NCBI GenBank assembly: GCA_003021755.1
Contig: PXQZ01000088.1
Span: 1-20,791, forward strand
Direction of reading: 5' to 3'
DNA from: Halobacteriales archaeon QH_8_67_36
GTDB lineage: Archaea > Halobacteriota > Halobacteria > Halobacteriales > Haloarculaceae
DNA: 20,791 nucleotides
The stretch's first letter is position 1; each line of letters begins with the position of its first letter. The translations under genes and the position numbers were made by a program. The notes beneath the pieces were generated by a model. The model had not been told where the DNA came from and did not search any database. It saw nothing but the letters and a program-made list of their open reading frames with translations. Of this stretch, positions 1 to 6,660 are shown one piece after another.

Positions 1-390
1 GGCCGCCGACTCCAGGTCCGCGGTCTGGAGCTCCTCGGCGGTCGCGGTCGTCACGCTTGCGTGCGCGCGATCGTATATGACCTTGCTCCCGCGTGGGGGA
101 CGCCCCTGTTCCAGATAGTACGTGCCCTGTCGTCGCTCGGGCGAATCGTCCCAGACGACATCGACCGAGACGCCGTGGCTCCGGAGTTCGCCGGCGACCT
201 TCCGACCGATGGGCGAGTCCGGGAGCTTCGACAACCAGGTGCTGTCCAGCCCCAGTCGTTGTGCGGCGACGGCGACGTTCGACTCGGCACCGGCGACGTC
301 AACGTTGTACTGGTCTGCGACTTCGAGACGCGCCTCGTTGGGAGGTGAGAGCCGGAGCATGGTCTCGCCGAACGTAACCAGGTCAGCCAT
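1..390 (-). CDS. kdgK: PfkB-family sugar kinase, probably 2-keto-3-deoxygluconate kinase (partial)
   Basis: Seen: an open frame of 130 codons runs from ATG at 390 off the left window edge, so only the N-terminal part is present. It begins MADLVTFGETMLRLSPP and has the PfkB N-terminal signature around residues 33-47 (VAGAESNVAVAAQRLG). Next come a KLPDSPIGRKVAGELRSHGV stretch and an EQGRPPRGSKVIYDR segment typical of sugar-binding loops. Known: PfkB (ribokinase) enzymes phosphorylate sugars with ATP, and haloarchaeal members of this type phosphorylate 2-keto-3-deoxygluconate in the semi-phosphorylative Entner-Doudoroff pathway in the cytoplasm. A TATA box about 27 nt upstream fixes the start and implies a leaderless mRNA. 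The C-terminal catalytic GAGD motif lies outside the window, so the exact substrate (KDG, fructose or another sugar) cannot be decided here. Confidence 0.78.
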   Translation of the reverse strand, partial: MADLVTFGETMLRLSPPNEARLEVADQYNVDVAGAESNVAVAAQRLGLDSTWLSKLPDSPIGRKVAGELRSHGVSVDVVWDDSPERRQGTYYLEQGRPPRGSKVIYDRAHASVTTATAEELQTADLESAA

Positions 391-412
391 ACCCCGTCAT
401 CGTCTCCGGGCA

Positions 413-422
413 GATATAAATC
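413..422 (-). promoter_or_regulatory. TATA box of the sugar kinase gene
   Basis: On the minus strand this reads GATTTATATC, centred about 27 nt before the ATG at 390. That is the spacing of an archaeal TATA box to a leaderless start. Confidence 0.6.
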
Positions 423-514
423 CCGCCGAACGCCGACTGCGACCCCGGGCGAGGGGTCGTGGCGTCGAAGCGCGAAATCGGATCGTCTCGTGTGACGCAA
501 GTCGAGAGTCGGAG

Positions 515-525
515 TTTGGTATAGC
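515..525 (+). repeat. Left copy of 11-bp inverted repeat flanking the recombinase block
   Basis: TTTGGTATAGC here is the exact reverse complement of GCTATACCAAA at 3099-3109. The two copies enclose about 2.6 kb containing the DUF5805 gene and the tyrosine recombinase. I see no obvious target duplication outside the copies. Confidence 0.45.
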
Positions 526-1011
526 AGTATACAGTTTATCTGTCGTAACTCGACCGCGATCGTTACCGCCTGTTCGACATGTATAACTCCGATCTGTGAA
601 CTGATAGCACGGTCAGACAGTGTTCTTCGGGCATGCCGATAGCCAGTATCGCTGTGAGAGCAGATCAAGCCGGCAGTGACGTCATCTGATGGGCGAGCCC
701 AGTCGGGAAAACCGCAGGCATCGTGGGCCGATCGACTCAATGGCAGACCACGTCCCATCGGCGACGTAACTCACCCCAGCAAAAGCAGGTATCGTAACAA
801 GCGTCCATCAAACAGTTCGTTCCTCGGAGCGAAGTCGAGGACGGAACGGAGAGAACCGCGTGTCGTAGGTGAGAGCCCGATACCGAGTGCATATCGGTGC
901 CAGGAATCACAACGCCGACGGCGGCCGGACAGCGGGTACAGTCGTGGCGGCAACACGACTGTAGCAAACACAACAGCAACCCGCCGCATCGAGCGGGCAG
1001 AGGGAATCCCA

Positions 1012-1087
1012 TGACAGTCATTGATTCGAGGTGTAGACCTCGGGAAATCGCGTTCAGTGCTCGACAAAATACAGCACTGACAGTCAT
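1012..1087. repeat. Direct repeat TGACAGTCAT bracketing two small hairpins
   Basis: TGACAGTCAT occurs at 1012-1021 and 1078-1087; its core TGACAGTCA is itself an odd palindrome. Between the copies lie a 5-bp stem GAGGT/ACCTC at about 1028-1041 and an 8-bp stem TCAGTGCT/AGCACTGA at about 1054-1080. A third TGACAGTCA lies at 3075-3083, just past the recombinase gene. The function is unknown: protein-binding sites or a structured RNA are both possible. Confidence 0.4.
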
Positions 1088-1591
1088 CCGGGGTCGCGAC
1101 GACACCGGACACACGAGTGGGAACAGACACCGGAGGAACGCATCCCTGGTGATAGCAGCACCGAACCGTGGCCACTCTGTACTGGCGCCTTGAGTCACGT
1201 GAGAGTAGAGACGTTGTGTCACGACCAGTGATGAACGGCCGCGAGTGTCGACTGAGACAACCTGCCGACAGTAGCCCAGTCGATTAGCCCCGGAGCCGCG
1301 GTCGGTCTGCAAGTTGGGGCAATGCTCCAAAGACATTCCTATCGACGATTCACTTTCCGGGCAAACGACCCGAGTGAGCGAGTGGTCTGGACGCGAACCC
1401 CCCAGTCCAAAGGTGCAACCCATTACCGAGAAATAGACCGGTTTTAGATTTGTAAATGTGTCACTACCCGTTGCTGATATTGATGAGTAACGGCGGGAAT
1501 CGGCCACTATTATAGTTCTACGTGCACAAATAAGTACATTTATCCGGTACGGTAGCACTAGATTGAAGTGGTGCCGGAGAGAGTCCCGGAT

Positions 1592-2005
1592 ATGGCAGCC
1601 GACGGCGACGAACGAACCTCGGTCAGAACCTACGTCCCCGGATATCAGAAGGAGCGCTGGGCGTCCCACGCCGAGGAACTCGACATGAGCCAGAGCGAGT
1701 TCGTCAGAACGATGGTGCAGGCGGGCCGGAGCGGGTTCGAGCCGCCGGAGGACGAATCGTCCGAGGATTCGGCGAGCGCCAATAACGAAGAACGCCCTTC
1801 TCCGGACGCTAACCCTGGGGGTAACGGCCTGGAAGACCGGGTTGTCGAGACTCTGGCCGACGGCGACCACTACGACTGGGACGACCTACTGGCCGCACTC
1901 ACCGACGACATCGAGCAACGCCTGGATGAGACGCTCCAGGAGCTCCAGTCCGAGGGCCGGGTCCGCTACAGCGGGCGCCACGGGGGGTATGTACTGGACG
2001 AATGA
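1592..2005 (+). CDS. DUF5805-type protein with ribbon-helix-helix-like N-terminus and winged-helix-like C-terminus
   Basis: Seen: 137 aa. Residues 9-45 (strand TSVRTYVP, a helix, then a second helix SQSEFVRTMVQAG) have the ribbon-helix-helix shape. A polar acidic linker covers about residues 50-78. Residues 79-137 resemble a winged helix with an LQELQSEGRVRYSGRHGGYV hairpin. Known: DUF5805 proteins are haloarchaeal and often precede an integrase-like gene. ATG 1592 is chosen because GGAG about 12 nt upstream can serve as a ribosome site. GTG 1568 or 1571 would suit a leaderless start from the AT-rich element at 1533-1541 and would add 7-8 residues. The stop overlaps the recombinase start (ATGA), so the two are probably cotranslated. 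I infer a DNA-binding accessory or regulator of the recombinase. Confidence 0.75.
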   Translation: MAADGDERTSVRTYVPGYQKERWASHAEELDMSQSEFVRTMVQAGRSGFEPPEDESSEDSASANNEERPSPDANPGGNGLEDRVVETLADGDHYDWDDLLAALTDDIEQRLDETLQELQSEGRVRYSGRHGGYVLDE

Positions 2006-3039
2006 GTTCGGACACCGCGGCGCCCGAAGCTGACGAAGACCCCATCGGTTACTTCCTCGACGACGTGACCTACCACGGGAAAAGCGAACGGACGCAGGCG
2101 TTCTACGAACGCGTGTTGCGGGACTTCCAGGACTTCCTACAGGAGGGCGGTCGACTGACGCCGGTCGCGACGGCGTCTCACAGGGACTGTATGGCCTACG
2201 TCCACGGCCTGCGCGGCCACCACAGCGAGAGCACCGTCGCGACTTACGCCTCCTACCTGCACCGGTTTTTCGCCTACATGACGCAGGTCGGAACCTTCGA
2301 ATCGAACCCGATGGCACTCGTGATGGAGGAGATGGACGAGTCCATCAACACCGACCCGACGCGCCGCGAAATCAGCGTCCCGGAGATGCGCGCGTTCGTC
2401 GGAACGGTCGCCCATCCGCTGGAGCGAGCAGTCGTGCTCACGCTGTTGAAGACCGGGATGCGAGCCGGTGAACTGTGCAATCTTGACCTCCGGGACCTGC
2501 ACCTGACCGAACCCGGACCTCGCCCAGACGTGGCCGTTCGCGCCGCCCTCGACGGGCGGCCGGACTCGCTGTACGTCCCCGCCGAACACAGTCGCGGCGC
2601 GGTGACCAACGGGGAAGAACGGTCGGCCTCGAACAAACGGAAGCGCGACACGACGATACCAATCGATGGCGAACTCGCCCGAACACTGCGGTGCTGGCTG
2701 GCGATTCGGCCGGACGTGCGGTCCGACGCGGAGCCGCTGTTCGTCTCGACGGGCGGAAATTGGGGTCAGCGGCTCACGCCCGATATGGTCCACCACCTCG
2801 TCGAGCGACACGCCCGCGACCACGGCTGGTACCGCGACGGCGGCGGGACGGAGGAGAACGTCACCCCTCACTATTTCAGGCATTTTTTCACGACTCATCT
2901 GCGGGACCGGACGGGTGACCGCGGCGTCGTCAAGTATCTGCGAGGCGACGTGGCACAGGACGTCATCGACACCTACACCCACGAGTGGGGGAGCCGCGTC
3001 CGGGAGAGCTACGAAGCGAACATATACTCGCTTTTGTGA
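2002..3039 (+). CDS. Tyrosine recombinase / integrase (XerC/D-like)
   Basis: Seen: 345 aa. The N-terminal SAM-like core-binding domain covers about residues 15-110. The catalytic domain runs from about 125 and has all expected residues: Arg154 (TGMRAGELCNL), a Lys at 213 or 215 (NKRKRDTTIPI), His290-x-x-Arg293 (PHYFRHFF), His327 and the nucleophile Tyr337, ten residues after His327 as in XerD. Known: such enzymes perform site-specific recombination through a covalent 3'-phosphotyrosine. The start ATG overlaps the stop of the upstream DUF5805 gene by 4 nt, indicating a two-gene operon. It could be a housekeeping XerA-type resolvase, a stand-alone chromosomal recombinase or the remains of an integrated element. 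No phage or plasmid genes are adjacent, and no tRNA target is visible. Confidence 0.9.
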   Translation: MSSDTAAPEADEDPIGYFLDDVTYHGKSERTQAFYERVLRDFQDFLQEGGRLTPVATASHRDCMAYVHGLRGHHSESTVATYASYLHRFFAYMTQVGTFESNPMALVMEEMDESINTDPTRREISVPEMRAFVGTVAHPLERAVVLTLLKTGMRAGELCNLDLRDLHLTEPGPRPDVAVRAALDGRPDSLYVPAEHSRGAVTNGEERSASNKRKRDTTIPIDGELARTLRCWLAIRPDVRSDAEPLFVSTGGNWGQRLTPDMVHHLVERHARDHGWYRDGGGTEENVTPHYFRHFFTTHLRDRTGDRGVVKYLRGDVAQDVIDTYTHEWGSRVRESYEANIYSLL

Positions 3040-3098
3040 ACTGCCCCGCTATTCTTAGTTTTCGAGGCGGTCGATGACAGTCACGTAAACCACATAGC

Positions 3099-3109
3099 GC
3101 TATACCAAA
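3099..3109 (-). repeat. Right copy of 11-bp inverted repeat flanking the recombinase block
   Basis: GCTATACCAAA on the plus strand is the exact reverse complement of 515-525. It lies 60 bp beyond the recombinase stop codon. Confidence 0.45.
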
Positions 3110-3162
3110 ACACGAAGGAAGTTACTTGAAGACGTTCACTCGGACCGCCGGTAACGGTGGCT

Positions 3163-3249
3163 ATGTACCGCCGTCGACTCCTCTCGTCGGGTCGCTGGCC
3201 GCCGGCAGCGGCTGTCGCGGCTCCGGAAACGGTGCTCACTGGACGGTGA
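3163..3249 (+). pseudogene. Possible remnant of an exported-protein N-terminus
   Basis: ATG at 3163 starts MYRRRLLSSG, which resembles the Arg-rich start of haloarchaeal Tat-exported lipoproteins. The frame then stops after 28 codons. The next frame continues with a Gly/Ala/Ser-rich stretch containing a Cys (GSLAAGSGCRGSGNG), as would be left after a small deletion. The resemblance is short and could be chance. Confidence 0.2.
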
Positions 3250-3437
3250 CGTCGAGTGGCTGGCCGCGTCCATGTCGGTTCTGTACATCGTCCGCTCGGG
3301 GAAATGCGTGTAATCGAGGTTTTGGGGGGTGAGGTCTGAGCGGTCGTCGTTCGTGTCTCCACGACAACCGGTCGCACGGAGGGTAAATGGTTTGTCCCGA
3401 AGCACTCGATGACGGTGCCTCGGTCCAGCGTCGCCGC

Positions 3438-4310
3438 TCAGGCCGAGATGACGACCCACGCCAGCACTACGGCCGCCGCCCCGAGGACGGTGGAGCCGAC
3501 GGCGTGGGTTCGAAGTTCGTCCAGCAGGTCGTGAGAGTGCTCGTGGAGCGAACACACCTCGTCGATTTCGCTGCCGGCCTCGCAGTTCGGGAGGAAGTCC
3601 AGCGCGACGTGGAGGAAGATGCCGGCGGCGAAGCCGAAGACGACGGCGTTGACCGCGGGGTCCGCCGGGACCGGAGCGAGCGCCATCGGGAGTGCGGTCA
3701 GGCCGACACCGGCTGCCGGGAGCAGTAGGGCGGTCGCGGTACGGTCGTTCCTGACGAGTCGACGGGCGGCGGCGTAGCCCGCCGGACCCTTGTGGGAGAC
3801 GATAGCTAGGCCGAGCAACAGTCCCAGCGTCGGCATCGAGGCGTACACCAGTCCGATGATGAGCCCGGCCGACAGCGCGTGGGCGGCGATGGCCGTCGTC
3901 GTCGTGTCGAAACCAGTGTCGACGTGGGTCAGCCGGTGGCCGATGGTGTGGGTGCCGTAGCCGGCGACGATACCCGCGGCGATGCCGATGCCGCCGAGGC
4001 GGGGGGTCCCGGCGGCCGTGCCCAGCCCCATCGCCTGCGGGACGAGGAACATCGCGGCCGAGGTGACCATCGCGCCGCTCGCGAGCCCGTACCCCCACAC
4101 GAGTCGGTACGGGCTCGTCTCCGTCGCGCGGGCGCCCAGCCAGGCGCCCAATCCCATTGCCGCGAAAGCGACCCACGAGATGACCAGCACCTTCCCGGCG
4201 CCCTCGGTGACGGCAACGCCCGACAGCGCGAGCAGTGCGACGACGCTCGCGAGACCGAGTGGGGAGAACTCCCCCAACTTATTAAAAATAGACTGATTGT
4301 TAACAGCCAC
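3438..4310 (-). CDS. ZIP-family divalent metal transporter
   Basis: Seen: 290 aa with about eight hydrophobic segments. The ZIP core helices carry HALSAGLIIG (residues 144-153) and SHKGPAGYAAA (172-182), and a late helix reads FAAGIFLHVALDFLP. A cytoplasmic or loop stretch CSLHEHSHDLLDE (253-265) is His-rich and may bind metal. Known: ZIP proteins move zinc, iron or manganese into the cytoplasm through conserved His and acidic residues in helices 4 and 5. Odd: the usual HN/HE pairs are replaced by HA and HK, so metal choice is uncertain. The start is GTG at 4310, with a TATA box about 28 nt upstream, implying a leaderless transcript. The SDR gene upstream is on the same strand but has its own spacing. 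Confidence 0.82.
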   Translation of the reverse strand: MAVNNQSIFNKLGEFSPLGLASVVALLALSGVAVTEGAGKVLVISWVAFAAMGLGAWLGARATETSPYRLVWGYGLASGAMVTSAAMFLVPQAMGLGTAAGTPRLGGIGIAAGIVAGYGTHTIGHRLTHVDTGFDTTTTAIAAHALSAGLIIGLVYASMPTLGLLLGLAIVSHKGPAGYAAARRLVRNDRTATALLLPAAGVGLTALPMALAPVPADPAVNAVVFGFAAGIFLHVALDFLPNCEAGSEIDEVCSLHEHSHDLLDELRTHAVGSTVLGAAAVVLAWVVISA

Positions 4311-4334
4311 TAATTGATGTAACCCGGGTGTTAG

Positions 4335-4341
4335 TAATAAA
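4335..4341 (-). promoter_or_regulatory. TATA box of the ZIP transporter gene
   Basis: The minus strand reads TTTATTA, centred about 28 nt before the GTG start at 4310. It lies in an AT-rich pocket between the SDR stop and the transporter. This position supports GTG as the true, leaderless start. Confidence 0.6.
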
Positions 4342-4351
4342 TCCGTCGGTC

Positions 4352-5044
4352 CTACCGGGTCGCTTTGCGGTAGTCCCCCCAGTCCAGGACCGCTCCGTCA
4401 AGGTCCTCGGCGGGAGGGTCCGTTAATGCCCAGCGGACCATCCCGGCCACGTCAGCGGGGTCGCGCCCGCCCTCGCCGGAGAGCTCCGTCTCGACGTTGC
4501 CGGGGTCGACCGCGCCCACGGTGACGTCGAGGTCGGCCGCGAAGCCCCGCACAAGCGCCTCCGCCGCGGCCTTCGAGACGGCGTAGGAACCGTACCCCGG
4601 CAACCCCTTCTGGGCGACGGCACCCGTGGGAACGACCACCCGGGCGTCCCCGGTGAGGTGGGGGACCGCCTCGCGTACCGTGGCGAAGACGCCCCGGGCG
4701 TTCGTGCGGAGGTGATCGTCGAAGGCGGCGTAGGACTCCTCGGGCAGCGGGGTCTCACCTGCGGTCCCGTGGTAGACGCCAGCGCTGGCGACGACGCCGT
4801 CGATGGCCCCGCCGGCGCGGGTCGCCCGCTCCATGAGGTGTTCGATGTCGAGTTCGTCGCGCACGTCCGCACGGACCGCAGTGACCGTCCCGCCGTCCGC
4901 TGTGATGTCCTCGGCCACCGCGTCGAGTTCGTCCGCGTCGCGGGCACAGATGACCGCGCGCCCGCCTGCCGACACGACCACTCGCGCGACCTGTTCGCCG
5001 ATACCTCGACTTGCACCTGTCACGACGACTGTCGTCCCGTCCAT
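4352..5044 (-). CDS. Short-chain dehydrogenase/reductase (SDR), atypical active site
   Basis: Seen: 230 aa from ATG 5044. The cofactor loop TGASRGIG is at residues 9-16, the NNAG-equivalent ASAG at 86-89, and the catalytic Tyr154-x-x-x-Lys158 in GSYAVSKAA. A PGNVET loop follows at about 181-186. Known: classical SDRs are NAD(P)-dependent oxidoreductases using Ser, Tyr and Lys. Odd: the catalytic Ser, normally 13 residues before Tyr, is Gly141 with Thr140 beside it, so catalysis may use Thr or be altered. An upstream extension to 5101 is in frame but is rich in Arg/Trp/Gly and not family-like, so I chose MDGTTVVVTG as the start. The gene diverges from the carotenoid operon. A role in carotenoid or lipid metabolism is only a guess from position. 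Confidence 0.85.
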   Translation of the reverse strand: MDGTTVVVTGASRGIGEQVARVVVSAGGRAVICARDADELDAVAEDITADGGTVTAVRADVRDELDIEHLMERATRAGGAIDGVVASAGVYHGTAGETPLPEESYAAFDDHLRTNARGVFATVREAVPHLTGDARVVVPTGAVAQKGLPGYGSYAVSKAAAEALVRGFAADLDVTVGAVDPGNVETELSGEGGRDPADVAGMVRWALTDPPAEDLDGAVLDWGDYRKATR

Positions 5045-5139
5045 ACCCCGTGTACGGGTTCGAGCCCCATCGCCGTTGGCCCACCGAGGACAGCCCACCA
5101 CAGTGTGTCAGTCTCCCACACCGACCCAGTTTGGCGCGG

Positions 5140-5146
5140 CTTTATT
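5140..5146 (+). promoter_or_regulatory. TATA box of the carotenoid operon
   Basis: CTTTATT is centred about 30 nt before the crtD ATG at 5173. This implies a transcript with almost no leader for the crtD-lyeJ-cruF operon. Confidence 0.6.
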
Positions 5147-5172
5147 GTCGCTCCGGACCCGAGAGAGCAGCA

Positions 5173-6660
5173 ATGAGTGACCTGTCCGGAGACGAGGTTG
5201 TCGTGGTGGGCGGTGGGTTCGGGGGCCTCTCCGCCGCCTGTTATCTGGCCGACGCCGGCGCCGACGTGCGAGTCGTCGAGAAAAACGAGCAGGTCGGGGG
5301 GCGGGCCTCCCGGCTTGAGGCGGAGGGGTTCAAATTCGATATGGGGCCATCGTGGTATCTGATGCCCGACGTCTTCGAGCGCTTCTTCGCGTACTTCGGC
5401 AAGGAGCCCGGCGACTACTACGACCTCGAACGGCTGGACCCCCACTACCGTATCTTCTTCAAGGACGGCGACCGACTCGACGTGACCGGGAACGACGAGG
5501 AGATGCGAGAGAAGTTCGAGTCGTACGAACCCGGCGCGAGCGAGGCCTTCGAGGAGTACCTCGAGACCAGCGAGAGCCACTACGAGACGGCGATGGAGAA
5601 GTTCGTCTACGAGGACCGCTCGCGGCTGCGTGACTGGGTCGACCTGGACGTGATGACCGCCGCGCCCATCGGCCTGCAGTTGCTGGGGTCGATGCAGGGC
5701 CACGTCGAGGACTACTTCCAGCACCCGAAGCTCCAGCAGATAATGCAGTACACGCTGGTGTTCCTCGGCGGCTCTCCGAAAAACACGCCGGCGCTGTACA
5801 ACATGATGAGCCACGTCGATTTCAACCTCGGCGTCTACTACCCCGAGGGCGGCATCGGCGCCGTCGTCGACGGGCTCGTCGAACTCGGCGAGTCGATGGG
5901 CGTCACCTACCGGACCGACAGCGAGGTGACCGAGATCTCTCGGCGGAAGGAGGGCTTCCTCGTCGAGACGATCAACGGCGAGACGTACAACCCCGGCCAG
6001 GTCGTCGTCAACGCCGACTACGGCCACGCCGAACGGGAACTCCTGCCCGACCACGAGCGCCAGTACGACGACGATTACTGGGAGAAGAAGACCTACGCGC
6101 CCTCCGCGTTCCTCATGTATCTGGGCGTCGAGGGTGACGTGGACCCGCTGGAACACCACACGCTCGTGCTCCCGACCGACTGGGAGCCCCACTTCGACGA
6201 CATCTTCGAGGAGCCCGGCTGGCCCGACGAGCCCGCCTACTATCTCTGTGTACCCAGCGAAACCGACCCCTCCGTCGCGCCGGAGGGCCACTCGAACCTC
6301 TTCGTGCTGGTGCCCATCGCGTCGGGACTGCACGACGGGGACGCCGTCCGCGAGGAGTACCGCGAGAAGATACTGGCCGATATCGCCGACAACACCGGCG
6401 TCGACCTGCGCGACCGCATCGTTTACGAGAAGCAGTTCGCCGTCTCGGACTTCGGCGAGCGGTACAACGCCACGGAGGGGACGGCGCTGGGGCTGGCTCA
6501 CACGCTGCGCCAGACCGCGCTGCTCCGCCCGAACAACCGCTCCTCGGCCGTCGACGGGCTCTACTTCACTGGCTCGTTCACCACGCCAGGCGTCGGCGTC
6601 CCGATGTGTCTCATCAGCGGCGAACACACTGCCAAGCGACTCATCGACGACAGCGAATGA
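5173..6660 (+). CDS. crtD: Carotenoid 3,4-desaturase, phytoene-desaturase family
   Basis: Seen: 495 aa. The N-terminal dinucleotide-binding loop GGGFGG is at residues 13-18, followed by VVEKNEQVGGRAS and the substrate-side FDMGPSWYLMPDVFERFF motif of the CrtI family. The C-terminus has the FAD-binding signature (GLYFTGSFTTPGVGVPMCL). Known: in Haloarcula japonica the crtD-lyeJ-cruF set converts lycopene to the C50 red carotenoid bacterioruberin, with CrtD introducing the 3,4 double bonds. The gene order here matches, which is why I call CrtD rather than phytoene desaturase (CrtI), the main alternative on sequence alone. The start at 5173 is supported by the TATA box and family alignment; the open frame reaches back to 5011 without family resemblance. 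The stop overlaps the lyeJ start by 4 nt. Confidence 0.88.
   Translation: MSDLSGDEVVVVGGGFGGLSAACYLADAGADVRVVEKNEQVGGRASRLEAEGFKFDMGPSWYLMPDVFERFFAYFGKEPGDYYDLERLDPHYRIFFKDGDRLDVTGNDEEMREKFESYEPGASEAFEEYLETSESHYETAMEKFVYEDRSRLRDWVDLDVMTAAPIGLQLLGSMQGHVEDYFQHPKLQQIMQYTLVFLGGSPKNTPALYNMMSHVDFNLGVYYPEGGIGAVVDGLVELGESMGVTYRTDSEVTEISRRKEGFLVETINGETYNPGQVVVNADYGHAERELLPDHERQYDDDYWEKKTYAPSAFLMYLGVEGDVDPLEHHTLVLPTDWEPHFDDIFEEPGWPDEPAYYLCVPSETDPSVAPEGHSNLFVLVPIASGLHDGDAVREEYREKILADIADNTGVDLRDRIVYEKQFAVSDFGERYNATEGTALGLAHTLRQTALLRPNNRSSAVDGLYFTGSFTTPGVGVPMCLISGEHTAKRLIDDSE

Larger units (their letters stand above)
423..1567. other. Gene-free stretch between sugar kinase and DUF5805-recombinase pair
   Basis: I find no credible gene here. 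The open frames present encode basic, Arg/Cys/Ser-rich products unlike the acidic proteins of the neighbours. The stretch is more AT-rich than its surroundings, especially at 1430-1560. It contains one half of an 11-bp inverted repeat at 515-525 and a pair of small hairpins bracketed by a 10-bp direct repeat at 1012-1087. A small RNA or a decayed mobile element is possible but not shown. Confidence 0.5.
3040..3437. other. Gene-free stretch downstream of the recombinase
   Basis: No intact gene is visible. A T-rich tract after the recombinase stop (about 3050-3061) may terminate its transcript. The stretch also holds a TGACAGTCA copy (3075-3083), the right 11-bp inverted repeat (3099-3109) and a possible decayed exported-protein start at 3163. 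Confidence 0.45.

Noticed and set aside
737..1870. A 377-codon open frame on the minus strand across the gene-free stretch
   Set aside because: Its product is basic and rich in Arg, Cys and Ser, unlike the acidic neighbours. It shows no family motif and overlaps the well-supported DUF5805 gene on the other strand.
5049..5066. A tRNA T-arm-like GGGTTCGAGCCC
   Set aside because: The rest of a tRNA cannot be folded around it, and the adjoining sequence is the 5' end of the SDR gene.
5020..6627. A 535-codon open frame on the minus strand
   Set aside because: It is the antisense shadow of crtD, produced by high GC and few stop codons. The plus-strand frame has clear FAD-enzyme motifs.
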